Shown here one piece after another: positions 54,011-61,604 of a DNA stretch of 64,000 nt. The DNA comes from Aquaticitalea lipolytica (GTDB taxonomy: Bacteria; Bacteroidota; Bacteroidia; Flavobacteriales; Flavobacteriaceae). The translations under genes were made by a program, and so were the position numbers. Where the stretch lies: the NCBI RefSeq assembly GCF_014641635.1, contig NZ_BMIC01000001.1, forward strand, positions 1,421,961 through 1,485,960, in the 5' to 3' direction. Position 1 is the stretch's first letter, and each line of letters starts with the position of its first letter. The notes below the pieces were generated by a model. That model was not told the DNA's origin. It ran no database searches and was given only the letters and a program-made list of their open reading frames with translations.

Positions 54011-54940
54011 ATGTCAATTTATTACATTCCTTTTATTTTCTTGGGAGTTTTAATTTTACTCTCTTCATTCTTTACTGTAAAACAGCAATCGGCTGCAATT
54101 ATAGAGCGTTTTGGAAAGTTTCTTAGCATACGCCATTCTGGTTTACAGATGAAAATTCCTTTAATAGATAAGGTTTCTGGACGCTTAAGTTTAAAAATTC
54201 AACAATTAGATGTAATTGTAGAAACTAAAACTTTAGACGATGTATTTGTGAGGTTGAAAATTTCGGTTCAATATATGGTTATTAGAGACAAGGTATATGA
54301 TGCATTTTACAGGCTAGATTATCCTCATGAGCAAATAACAAGTTATGTATTTGATGTTGTTCGTGCAGAAGTTCCAAAAATGAAATTAGATGATGTTTTC
54401 GTAAAAAAAGATGATATAGCAATTGCAGTGAAAACAGAACTTAATGATGCTATGTTAGACTATGGTTATGACATTATTAAAACACTTGTAACAGATATTG
54501 ATCCTGATGCACAAGTAAAAGCTGCCATGAATAGAATTAATGCTTCAGAGCGTGAAAAAGTTGCTGCGCAGTATGAAGGTGATGCTCAACGTATTTTAAT
54601 TGTTGAAAAGGCTAAAGCAGAAGCAGAAAGCAAGCGCTTACAAGGACAAGGTATTGCAGACCAGCGTCGCGAAATTGCTCGTGGTCTTGAAGAATCTGTA
54701 GAGGTTTTAAATAAAGTTGGTATTAACTCACAAGAAGCTTCGGCTTTAATTGTTGTTACACAACATTATGATACTTTACAGTCTATTGGAGAACATGTAA
54801 ATAGTAATTTAATATTACTTCCTAACTCACCTCAAGCTGGTAGTGATATGCTTAATAATATGGTGGCTAGCTTTACAGCAAGTAATCAAATTGGCGAAGC
54901 AATGAAAGAAGCTAAAAACAGAAAAAAGAATAACGAATAG
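54011..54940 (+). CDS. SPFH/stomatin-family membrane protein
   Basis: This 309-residue protein has one N-terminal membrane helix at about residues 3-22, followed by the SPFH domain (VKQQSAAIIERFGKF to about residue 190, with the stomatin-type LRLDYPHEQ- and VRAEVP-like blocks) and a coiled-coil tail rich in Ala, Glu and Lys. Members form oligomeric rings on membranes and scaffold other proteins. There is no NfeD-type protease partner beside it, so its client is unknown. Confidence 0.93.
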   Translation: MSIYYIPFIFLGVLILLSSFFTVKQQSAAIIERFGKFLSIRHSGLQMKIPLIDKVSGRLSLKIQQLDVIVETKTLDDVFVRLKISVQYMVIRDKVYDAFYRLDYPHEQITSYVFDVVRAEVPKMKLDDVFVKKDDIAIAVKTELNDAMLDYGYDIIKTLVTDIDPDAQVKAAMNRINASEREKVAAQYEGDAQRILIVEKAKAEAESKRLQGQGIADQRREIARGLEESVEVLNKVGINSQEASALIVVTQHYDTLQSIGEHVNSNLILLPNSPQAGSDMLNNMVASFTASNQIGEAMKEAKNRKKNNE

Positions 54941-54961
54941 GCATATTTTTTTGTTAAACTA

Positions 54962-54992
54962 AAAAACCCTGGATATCTAATCTAGGGTTTTT
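54962..54992. terminator. bidirectional intrinsic terminator
   Basis: A 12-bp stem with one G-T wobble (AAAAACCCTGGA with TCTAGGGTTTTT) and a 7-base loop lie between the converging SPFH gene and the small protein gene at 54995. Confidence 0.9.
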
Positions 54993-54994
54993 GT

Positions 54995-55204
54995 TTAATA
55001 TTCTTTCTTGTATTTTTTTACAATAGATTTAAGATTCTCTAAGTACTCTTTTAACATCTTTTCGTCCATTTTTTCTACTTTATTATCATCATCTGACAAA
55101 GTTATTGGCAACTCATCTAGATACTTTTGAAGCTCAGGATATTTATCTTCTATCGCTCTTGTTATCTGTGATATTTCAGTAAGTATTTTTTGTGATATTT
55201 TCAT
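54995..55204 (-). CDS. small helical protein of unknown function
   Basis: This 69-residue protein is highly charged (Lys/Glu/Asp) with no signal or membrane segment. Two helices are likely, at residues 1-30 and 45-69, joined by an acidic LSDDDNK turn. The spaced hydrophobic residues and the presence of a terminator just past its stop (54962-54992) support a real gene. I do not recognise the family. It lies 72 bases after the GNAT gene, so the two may share a transcript. Confidence 0.7.
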   Translation of the reverse strand: MKISQKILTEISQITRAIEDKYPELQKYLDELPITLSDDDNKVEKMDEKMLKEYLENLKSIVKKYKKEY

Positions 55205-55276
55205 CGCTATGGGTTTTAGAATTGCCCATATAATTTACTAAAACATCTTGCCAATTCAAAATTTACAGTCTTAAAA

Positions 55277-56434
55277 TCAACCCTTAAAAGGATGTCTTTC
55301 TTCCCATTCTTGAGTTGGATTCATTAACTTAAAAATGCGCTTTAAAACAATATTCATATACAGGTTTGTGTGTTTTAAATACACAAACATTTTTTGTGGT
55401 TTAGCACCAACAGAGCTTTTAATTTCCATTGCAGTGCGTGCATAAACAATTGAATTAAATTTGTTTTTAATAGCAAAATCAGCCATGTCATAAAGCATAT
55501 TTAAATACATCTGGTTAGGATATTGATGTGCTTCATCATAGCCTAAAAAATAAGTTTCTAAAGCTGTTCCGTTAAGTATAAGTGTATAAAAACCGATTAA
55601 AGTATTATCAAGATAATAACCGATTACCTTAAAGTTCTCTTTTAGATTGTTTTTTAAAGCGTAAAAGTGTCCTTCTGGTAGTATAAACGTATTTATTTTA
55701 GCATTATCAGAGACGTTTTTATATAAATGATAAAGTTGTTTTGAGTGCTTTTGTACATCTTCTAAAGTCAGTTCCTTTTTAATGATGTTTCCTGCCTTTT
55801 TTCTAGCAACTTTATATCGTTGTTTATACTTTTTATTTAAATCTAAAAGATAGGCTTCAAAATCATTCCAATTGGGTTCAACATTCATAATCATGTTTGG
55901 TTGAACAGTTACCTTATGGAGTGTTAAAGTATGGAAAAAAGGTTTTTCAAGATGAATAGTGTCTTCTTTAAAGTAGTCCTTTAACATTATTATTCTTATG
56001 CGCTTTTTGTGCTCTTTTTTGATAGTGTTTTTAAGCTCGTAAATAGCTTTGTAAACGGTTTCTAAAAAATCTTTTTGTGTGATTTTATTAGTATCAAAAT
56101 AAATTCCATGCTGACCTGTATGCATTAAATTTCCAACAACAAGCATATTCCCTTTTAAAAATTTAGAAATAAAATGTTTAAACTTTTGTTTAAAACAAGA
56201 GTCTTTATAGTTTCTAAAAATATCTTCAAGGTAAAGCTCTACACGCTGAATTATTGCCACGCCAACCAACCTCTCGTCATTAAAGATTCCTAAATAAAAC
56301 CACGAGATATTATTTGGCGAAACGGTTTCTAGTGCTTTAAAATAGCTAGATTGTAAAAAAATGTCATGACGCACAAAATCATCCCAACCTAAGGGAAGTT
56401 CATTGCTATATTTATAAATATTAAAGTGTATCAA
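55277..56434 (-). CDS. GNAT/BioF2-like acyltransferase
   Basis: This 385-residue protein resembles the acetyltransferase family with two GNAT domains (PF13480, BioF2-like/FemAB-type). The N-terminal part has WDDFVRHDIFLQSSYFKALE, and the C-terminal half has NTLIGFYTLILNGTALETYFLGYDE, a GNAT core, with YPNQMYLNMLYDMADFAI. Such proteins transfer acyl or aminoacyl groups, but the substrate is unknown. The start is uncertain: the only in-frame candidate is a TTG at 56434, and that codon lies in a TAAATTTG box (56432-56439), so the true start could be elsewhere or the box may not be a promoter. Confidence 0.78.
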   Translation of the reverse strand: MIHFNIYKYSNELPLGWDDFVRHDIFLQSSYFKALETVSPNNISWFYLGIFNDERLVGVAIIQRVELYLEDIFRNYKDSCFKQKFKHFISKFLKGNMLVVGNLMHTGQHGIYFDTNKITQKDFLETVYKAIYELKNTIKKEHKKRIRIIMLKDYFKEDTIHLEKPFFHTLTLHKVTVQPNMIMNVEPNWNDFEAYLLDLNKKYKQRYKVARKKAGNIIKKELTLEDVQKHSKQLYHLYKNVSDNAKINTFILPEGHFYALKNNLKENFKVIGYYLDNTLIGFYTLILNGTALETYFLGYDEAHQYPNQMYLNMLYDMADFAIKNKFNSIVYARTAMEIKSSVGAKPQKMFVYLKHTNLYMNIVLKRIFKLMNPTQEWEERHPFKG

Positions 56435-56444
56435 ATTTAAAAAG

Positions 56445-56474
56445 AAAAGACTGAATGTAATTATTCAGCCTTTA
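56445..56474 (-). terminator. intrinsic terminator for the DUF1761 gene
   Basis: An imperfect stem (CTGAAT with ATTCAG, extended by AAAAG/CTTT with one mismatch) and a 6-base loop lie 22 bases past the DUF1761 stop. On the minus strand it is followed by a T-rich tract. Confidence 0.6.
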
Positions 56475-56495
56475 GTGTAAAAGTAATCAATATTA

Positions 56496-56978
56496 TTAAA
56501 CCCAACCACAAATAATTGCTCCCATTATCATTAAAGAAACAATCCAATACCCTGAGTTAATAAAAATATATTTAGCGCTTTTATGTTCAAATAACCCATT
56601 AATAGCAATTAGAGGTAAAGCAAAAAACAATCCTGCTAAAAACCCGTGAAACGCGCCATGTTTAAAAGTTCTGTATGCCATGCCATAATCGTCCATAAAT
56701 ACTTGATAAGAAGGTAAAGCTGTTGTTGGGTCACCTCCTACCATGCCCATCGCTCCAATTTGATGAACGGTCAGCATCATTACTACCATTGAAATTAAAA
56801 CCGAAAGAATAAGTGTTAATCCGAAGATTTTAAGCATATTCCCTTTTTTAAGCTGTTCTTCTGTAAGACCAGCTTCACGCATCCAAACTGTTCCGAAAAC
56901 TTTAGGATGGTACCAAACAAAACCAACAACAAGTGTTGATACAGCTGCTGCTGCGATTGCAAGAAAATTCATTTCCAT
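56496..56978 (-). CDS. DUF1761 domain-containing membrane protein
   Basis: This 160-residue protein has four membrane helices (about residues 4-22, 50-72, 107-128 and 138-158) and the VVGFVWYHPKVFG motif just after the first helix, which is typical of DUF1761. The function of the family is unknown. Two starts are possible, the ATG at 56978 and one two codons later; I keep the first. A terminator follows it. Confidence 0.88.
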   Translation of the reverse strand: MEMNFLAIAAAAVSTLVVGFVWYHPKVFGTVWMREAGLTEEQLKKGNMLKIFGLTLILSVLISMVVMMLTVHQIGAMGMVGGDPTTALPSYQVFMDDYGMAYRTFKHGAFHGFLAGLFFALPLIAINGLFEHKSAKYIFINSGYWIVSLMIMGAIICGWV

Positions 56979-57017
56979 ATTATAAAATGTATTAGTTAGT
57001 TGATTAAATGTACAAAA

Positions 57018-57047
57018 AAACCTCGAAGTTGAACATCTTCGAGGTTT
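57018..57047 (-). terminator. intrinsic terminator for glnS
   Basis: An 11-bp perfect stem (AAACCTCGAAG with CTTCGAGGTTT) with an 8-base loop lies 26 bases past the glnS stop. On the minus strand it is followed by a run of seven T. Confidence 0.92.
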
Positions 57048-57072
57048 ATAAAATCATAAAACTGATCTTTTA

Positions 57073-59073
57073 TTACATTATAGATTTTGCTTCAGAAACT
57101 AGTAAATCATCCTTGTCTTCAATTCCACTTTTAATAAAAGCATCTATTTCAGGATTGTGATCTTGACCGTTTTTTAAAAGCACACCAAGCGTTATCATTG
57201 TCGCAATACGAGTGCCTACTTTCTTGGCAGCAGTATTAAACCAAGGTTTAAGTTCATCATAGCTTACTTTTTTAGCTAATTCTTTAATTTCTGCTTTAGC
57301 CTTTTGTTGTTTCCCTTCAGGTAAGTTAGTGTACTTTTTACCTAATTGTTGAATAACATCAATAGCCTTGCGTTGTGGTTGATTGTTTTGTGGCTTTGAT
57401 TGGTTTTGATTCTTGTTTTCAACTGGCTTTTGTTTTTCCCAAGAGTCACGCAAACCAACGGTTTTATTAAAAACCAATCTGTCAGAAGTTGAATCGCTAT
57501 CAACATTAAAATACCCAATGCGTTGAAACTGGAACCTATCTCCAATTTTTGCTTCTTTTAAACTAGGTTCTAAATAAGCTGTTACTAATTTTAAAGATTC
57601 TGGGTTAATAAACTCCATAAAGTCTTTGTTAGGATGCGCATCTGGAGCTTCATCCATAAACAACCTGTCGTATTCTCTAACCTCAGCTTTTATAGCATGT
57701 TTTATAGATACCCAATGCAGTGTTCCTTTTACTTTTTTAGAAGTGTCTTCAGTATAGGTACAGTGAATTTCTTTAACATTTCCATTAGCGTCTTTTACAA
57801 CACTTTCGGCTTTGATTATATAAGCGTTTTTAAGTCGTACTTCTCCTCCTAATTTTAGTCTAAAAAACTTGTTGCCTGCTTGTTCTTTAAAGTCATCCTT
57901 TTCAATATATAACTCACGAGAAAAAGGTACTTTTCTAAATCCTGCACTTTCGTCTTCCTGATTATTTTCGGCTTCCAGCCATTCTTCTTTATCTTCAGGA
58001 TAATTAGTAATAACCAATTTAACAGGATCTAAAACAGCCATAACACGAGGTGCTGTTTTGTTTAAATCTTCTCGAATACAAAACTCTAATAAAGCAACAT
58101 CAATAACATTATCGCGTTTGGCAACTCCTACAGTTTCAACAAACTTTCTAATAGCATTTGGTGTATAACCTCGACGACGCAAACCAGATATAGTTGGCAT
58201 ACGAGGGTCGTCCCAACCAGTAACCACACCATCTTCAACAAGCTTAAGTAGTTTACGCTTGCTCATAATAGTATAGCTTAAATTTAAACGTGCAAATTCA
58301 CGCTGTTTTGGGCGTAATTTGTCTTCTACCACTACTTGGTCTAAAAACCAATCATAAAGCTCTCTATGAGGCTTAAATTCAAGCGAACATAAACTGTGAG
58401 AAATACTTTCGATATAATCACTTTCACCATGAGTCCAGTCGTACATTGGATAAATACACCAATCGTTTCCTGTTCTGTGATGATGCTTCTTTAACACACG
58501 ATACATAATTGGGTCGCGCATAAGCATATTTGGGTGTTGCATATCAATTTTTGCACGTAACACATGTGAGCCTTCATCAAACTCACCATTTTTCATTTTC
58601 TCGAATAGTTCAAGATTTTCTTCTACTGTTCTATTGCGATAAGGTCCATCAACACCTGGTTGTGTTGGAGTGCCTTTTTGTTCTGCCATTGCTTCTGAAG
58701 ATTGAGAGTCGACATAGGCTTTTCCTTCTTTTATAAATTTAACAGCCCAATCATACAATTGCTGAAAATAATCAGACGAATACAACTCATTTGCCCACTT
58801 GTAACCTAACCAAGTGATGTCTTCTTTTATAGCATCAACATATTCTTGCTCTTCTTTTGCTGGATTAGTATCATCAAAACGAAGGTTAACAGGAGCGTTG
58901 TATTTTTCACCCAACCCAAAACTAATTCCTATAGCTTTAGTGTGACCTATGTGTAAATATCCATTTGGTTCTGGTGGAAAACGAAAACGCAAATCGTTTT
59001 TAGGCATTCCGTTAGCTAAATCTTCTTCTATGATATGCTCAATAAAATTGAGTGATTTTGTTTCTTCAGACAT
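57073..59073 (-). CDS. glnS: glutamine--tRNA ligase with a C-terminal helical extension
   Basis: This 666-residue class I synthetase charges tRNA-Gln directly. The catalytic HIGH-type motif is PPEPNGYLHIGH near residue 30, the KMSKS-type motif is MSKRKLLKL near residue 265, and the two beta-barrel anticodon-binding domains run to about residue 545. About 120 residues follow that E. coli GlnRS (554 residues) does not have: an Asn/Gln/Lys-rich linker (about 549-573) and a helical domain (about 574-666). The extension may help bind tRNA, as the YqeY-type tail of Deinococcus GlnRS does, but I cannot confirm that it is a YqeY domain. A strong terminator follows. Confidence 0.95.
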   Translation of the reverse strand: MSEETKSLNFIEHIIEEDLANGMPKNDLRFRFPPEPNGYLHIGHTKAIGISFGLGEKYNAPVNLRFDDTNPAKEEQEYVDAIKEDITWLGYKWANELYSSDYFQQLYDWAVKFIKEGKAYVDSQSSEAMAEQKGTPTQPGVDGPYRNRTVEENLELFEKMKNGEFDEGSHVLRAKIDMQHPNMLMRDPIMYRVLKKHHHRTGNDWCIYPMYDWTHGESDYIESISHSLCSLEFKPHRELYDWFLDQVVVEDKLRPKQREFARLNLSYTIMSKRKLLKLVEDGVVTGWDDPRMPTISGLRRRGYTPNAIRKFVETVGVAKRDNVIDVALLEFCIREDLNKTAPRVMAVLDPVKLVITNYPEDKEEWLEAENNQEDESAGFRKVPFSRELYIEKDDFKEQAGNKFFRLKLGGEVRLKNAYIIKAESVVKDANGNVKEIHCTYTEDTSKKVKGTLHWVSIKHAIKAEVREYDRLFMDEAPDAHPNKDFMEFINPESLKLVTAYLEPSLKEAKIGDRFQFQRIGYFNVDSDSTSDRLVFNKTVGLRDSWEKQKPVENKNQNQSKPQNNQPQRKAIDVIQQLGKKYTNLPEGKQQKAKAEIKELAKKVSYDELKPWFNTAAKKVGTRIATMITLGVLLKNGQDHNPEIDAFIKSGIEDKDDLLVSEAKSIM

Positions 59074-59089
59074 ATTTAAAAATAAAAAG

Positions 59090-59097
59090 CAAAGTTA
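59090..59097 (-). promoter_or_regulatory. -7 promoter element for glnS
   Basis: The minus strand reads TAACTTTG 16 nt before the glnS ATG. It sits back to back with the folB element at 59114-59121 in a 64-base divergent gap. Confidence 0.5.
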
Positions 59098-59113
59098 TTA
59101 AAATATAGTATAC

Positions 59114-59121
59114 TATTTTTG
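59114..59121 (+). promoter_or_regulatory. -7 promoter element for folB
   Basis: TATTTTTG ends 16 nt before the folB start at 59138. The spacing supports the TTG start. Confidence 0.5.
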
Positions 59122-59137
59122 TGGAAAATGAATTGTT

Positions 59138-59506
59138 TTGGGAATCATTAAAGTTGAAAATATTCGCGTATTTGCTAATCATGGTTGTTTAACCGAAGAA
59201 ACTAAAATTGGTAGTGATTATCGTGTAGATTTAGAGGTAAAAGCAAATTTGCAACCATCGGCAAAATCTGATTTATTGAGTGATACTGTAGATTATGTGT
59301 TTTTAAACAGAATTGTGCGAGAGGAAATGAAAAAGCCTACACATTTGCTTGAAACTGTTGCGAAACGTATATTAGTTCGTATATTGAATGAATCTGAAAT
59401 GGTTAATAAAGTAACTGTTGCCATTAGTAAATTAAACCCTCCTATTGGTGGTGATGTTGAGATGGTAACGATAAAAATGACCGAAAAGCGAAAAAAACAG
59501 AAGTAA
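59138..59506 (+). CDS. folB: dihydroneopterin aldolase
   Basis: This 122-residue enzyme cleaves dihydroneopterin in folate synthesis. It has the family pattern VFANHGCLTEETKIGSDY at residues 10-27, the catalytic-site glutamate in LLETVAKRI near residue 75 and the AISKLNPPIGG segment with the catalytic Lys near residue 102. The start is a TTG at 59138; it gives the family's normal N-terminus (MGIIKVENIRVFANHG), and no in-frame ATG lies nearby. It is 44 bases upstream of tRNA-Cys. Confidence 0.92.
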   Translation: MGIIKVENIRVFANHGCLTEETKIGSDYRVDLEVKANLQPSAKSDLLSDTVDYVFLNRIVREEMKKPTHLLETVAKRILVRILNESEMVNKVTVAISKLNPPIGGDVEMVTIKMTEKRKKQK

Positions 59507-59530
59507 ATAGTGTAAAAACTTTATTTTTTT

Positions 59531-59538
59531 TACATTTG
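59531..59538 (+). promoter_or_regulatory. -7 promoter element for tRNA-Cys
   Basis: TACATTTG ends 12 nt before the first base of the tRNA, the spacing expected for a start with a short 5' leader. Confidence 0.5.
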
Positions 59539-59550
59539 CCCTTCAATTAT

Positions 59551-59621
59551 GGTGTCGTGGCCGAGTGGCTAGGCTCAGCTCTGCAAAAGCTGCTACAGCG
59601 GTTCGAATCCGCTCGACACCT
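59551..59621 (+). tRNA. tRNA-Cys (GCA)
   Basis: The 71-base sequence folds as a tRNA. The acceptor pair is GGTGTCG with CGACACC, the anticodon stem is CAGCT with AGCTG around the loop CTGCAAA (anticodon GCA, Cys), and the T arm is AGCGG-TTCGAAT-CCGCT. The discriminator is T73 (U), as expected for tRNA-Cys. CCA is not encoded. A terminator follows within two bases. Confidence 0.97.
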
Positions 59622-59622
59622 C

Positions 59623-59654
59623 AAAAACCTTCAATTTATGTTGAGGGTTTTTTT
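59623..59654 (+). terminator. intrinsic terminator of tRNA-Cys
   Basis: A 12-bp stem with one G-T wobble (AAAAACCTTCAA with TTGAGGGTTTTT), a 6-base loop and a T-tract directly follow the tRNA. Confidence 0.88.
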
Positions 59655-59691
59655 ATTGTAAAATTTTTAAGAAAAATTAATTAAAATATAA

Positions 59692-59765
59692 CAAAAGCTG
59701 CTACAGCAATTCTATCGAAGCCACAGAAATCTTAACAATTAAAAACCTTTAGCTTATGTTGAGAA
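59692..59765 (+). pseudogene. decayed duplicate of the tRNA-Cys 3' half and its terminator
   Basis: CAAAAGCTGCTACAGC at 59692-59707 is identical to tRNA-Cys positions 59584-59599 (anticodon loop, 3' side of the anticodon stem, variable loop and start of the T stem). The following T-arm and acceptor portion is degraded. Then AAAAACCTT at 59741-59749 and TTATGTTGAG at 59754-59763 repeat the terminator parts at 59623-59631 and 59636-59645 in the same order. No functional tRNA can fold from it. It is a remnant of a duplication or of an integration event. Confidence 0.75.
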
Positions 59766-59773
59766 TTTATTAT

Positions 59774-60457
59774 TTAAGCTTTTAAAGGACTTATTTTTTC
59801 TATTCTTTCTTGTAGCTTTTCTTTTTCTTTTGGGAAAAATCCTTGAGCCAATAGTAATACTCCAAAACCTAAAATTACCAATGCTATGATTTTTTTAGTT
59901 TTAAAAATACGTCTTGGAGTTAGCTTGTTTCTTAGTTTTTTAGCTACTGCTATTTTAAAAAGGTCAACAACAAAATAAACTATTAAAATAGTACTTAAAA
60001 ACACAATAAGACCTTCTTTAGATTGTGTTAATGAGTTACCAATAACTATAAACCCAAGCCAACCAACTAACACACCAATATTAATAAAGTTGAGTAAAAA
60101 CCCTTTTAAAAATAACTTTCCATAGTTTTTTTGAATTTCAATTTTATGGTATTCTCTAACTATAGAGCGGAAAGATTTTGATGTTTTAATAAATGAAATA
60201 ATACCATAAATCAATAAAATTACGCCTCCAAAAATTAGAAAATTAGGGTCGTCTTTAATTTTTTCAAGAAGTTTATTGGTACTAAAAAAAGCAACTATAA
60301 TAAAAAAAGCATCAGCAAGCATAACGCCTAAATCGAATATTAAGGCGCTTTTAAATCCTTTAGTAGCACTAGTTTCTAGAAGTACAAAAAAAACTGGCCC
60401 AATAGTAAAAGCTAGTATAAAACCAAAAGGGATGGCTGATAAAATATCGTTGAACAT
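59774..60457 (-). CDS. LysE-family translocator
   Basis: This 227-residue membrane protein has about six helices and the family's start, in which the GFILAFTIGPVFFVLLE segment corresponds to the conserved first helix with its G-x-x-x-G-P motif. Members export amino acids such as lysine, threonine or homoserine lactone; the substrate cannot be read. Its last 30 residues are charged and cytoplasmic. A TAAATTTG box lies 17 nt before its ATG, and the tRNA-Cys remnant is just past its stop. Confidence 0.86.
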   Translation of the reverse strand: MFNDILSAIPFGFILAFTIGPVFFVLLETSATKGFKSALIFDLGVMLADAFFIIVAFFSTNKLLEKIKDDPNFLIFGGVILLIYGIISFIKTSKSFRSIVREYHKIEIQKNYGKLFLKGFLLNFINIGVLVGWLGFIVIGNSLTQSKEGLIVFLSTILIVYFVVDLFKIAVAKKLRNKLTPRRIFKTKKIIALVILGFGVLLLAQGFFPKEKEKLQERIEKISPLKA

Positions 60458-60474
60458 GCAATTTGTGATTTCAA

Positions 60475-60482
60475 CAAATTTA
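60475..60482 (-). promoter_or_regulatory. -7 promoter element for the LysE-family gene
   Basis: The minus strand reads TAAATTTG 17 nt before the ATG at 60457, and lies between it and the DUF2807 stop at 60503. Confidence 0.45.
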
Positions 60483-60502
60483 GAAAAAAGAACTGACTAT
60501 TC

Positions 60503-61174
60503 TTACATTCGTCTTACTCTTCCTCCTAATGCAGTATCTTCATTTATTGTTTGTGGATTACCATAGATATTTACATCGCCTCCAGCTCTAATTTTAGCAT
60601 TAACAGTTTCTGAAGCATTTACATCGGCTTCACCTGCTGCTTTTATACTTACGCTTGTGGTTTTTGTCTCGAAAGCTTTACCTTCATAAACACCTCCTGT
60701 TGATAAGGAAATATCTTGAGAGCTTGCTTTACCTCTAGTTTCAACAACACCTCCACTGACTGCTTTAATATCAACTTTATTGACATCTAAACCTATTTTT
60801 AAACGCGCTCCTTCTTGTGCCTTAAGCTCTATATAATCTTGCTCAATAAGTTCATTAGAAGATATAAATGAACCTTCATTACCATCTATTATAGTTAATT
60901 TTGTGTAGTGGACAGCAACAAACGTTTTAGTTCCGTTAAAGATTTTATCAAACTTCATTCTTATTTTAAGCTTTCCGTCTTTATTGATAACTTCAACGTC
61001 ACTTACATCTTCACCTTTTACAATAACTTTGTTTTCATTAGATTTTATTAGATTAACCTCTATTAAATCATACACTTTTACTTCATTAAACTCACCAACT
61101 TCTTTTTCTAAGGGGTTTTGTGCTGACAGATTCAACGATACTAATACGATAATAACTGATACTAAAAATTTCAT
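60503..61174 (-). CDS. exported DUF2807 (GIN-domain) adhesin-like protein
   Basis: This 223-residue protein has a signal peptide ending near residue 18 (LSAQ) and a DUF2807/GIN domain of repeated short strands, seen here as successive turns (NEGSFISSN, SGGVVETRG, TGGVYEGK, AGEADVNAS, AGGDVNIYG) of a right-handed beta-solenoid. Members are common in Bacteroidetes, but the function is unknown. It ends in basic residues (GRVRRM). It is 79 bases downstream of the YbjQ gene and may be co-transcribed. Confidence 0.88.
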   Translation of the reverse strand: MKFLVSVIIVLVSLNLSAQNPLEKEVGEFNEVKVYDLIEVNLIKSNENKVIVKGEDVSDVEVINKDGKLKIRMKFDKIFNGTKTFVAVHYTKLTIIDGNEGSFISSNELIEQDYIELKAQEGARLKIGLDVNKVDIKAVSGGVVETRGKASSQDISLSTGGVYEGKAFETKTTSVSIKAAGEADVNASETVNAKIRAGGDVNIYGNPQTINEDTALGGRVRRM

Positions 61175-61253
61175 ATGTAAATTGTTTTATAGATAATGTA
61201 ACACAAAAAATGTTCCATTAGTATAGATAACACTATTAATGTTTTGTTACAGT

Positions 61254-61547
61254 TTAAGCAACATTTACTGCTGTTCCTGTTACTGATACAAAAAAATATG
61301 AACCATTTACAGTTTCTACATCTACACTAATTCCTAAAACAGCATTAGCATTTAATTTAGTAGCATTGTCTTTTAACTTTTGAAACGCCTGCTCTTTTGC
61401 CTCAGTCATAACATTTGCAATCATCTCCATATTTTTCTCAGTTTTAAAAGAAAACTTAGTTTTTAATTCTGAAGACGTTCCAGAAACTATGCCTTTATAT
61501 TCAATTACTTTAAAACCTTCTATTGTATTTGTTGTTGTAAGAATCAT
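61254..61547 (-). CDS. YbjQ/UPF0145 family protein
   Basis: This 97-residue soluble protein belongs to the YbjQ family (PF01906, sometimes called heavy-metal-binding). It has the opening TTTNTIEGFKVIEYKGIVSG, the central helix with AFQKLKDNATKLNANAVLGI, and the C-terminal VSVTGTAV strand. YbjQ proteins form pentameric rings; the proposed metal link is not backed by visible ligands here, and the function is unknown. It lies 57 bases downstream of rnr. Confidence 0.92.
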   Translation of the reverse strand: MILTTTNTIEGFKVIEYKGIVSGTSSELKTKFSFKTEKNMEMIANVMTEAKEQAFQKLKDNATKLNANAVLGISVDVETVNGSYFFVSVTGTAVNVA

Positions 61548-61604
61548 AATTATTTAGTTTATAAATAAGTCCTTTTAAAGATTTGTTTGTTACAAAACGA
61601 ATTG

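Noticed and set aside
55208..55230. TATGGG/CCCATA hairpin upstream of the small protein gene as terminator or operator
   Set aside because: Only six pairs, 11-base loop, no T-tract on either side.
59512..59533. GTAAAAA/TTTTTAC repeat between folB and tRNA-Cys as terminator
   Set aside because: The stem is almost only A-T and overlaps the probable tRNA promoter box.
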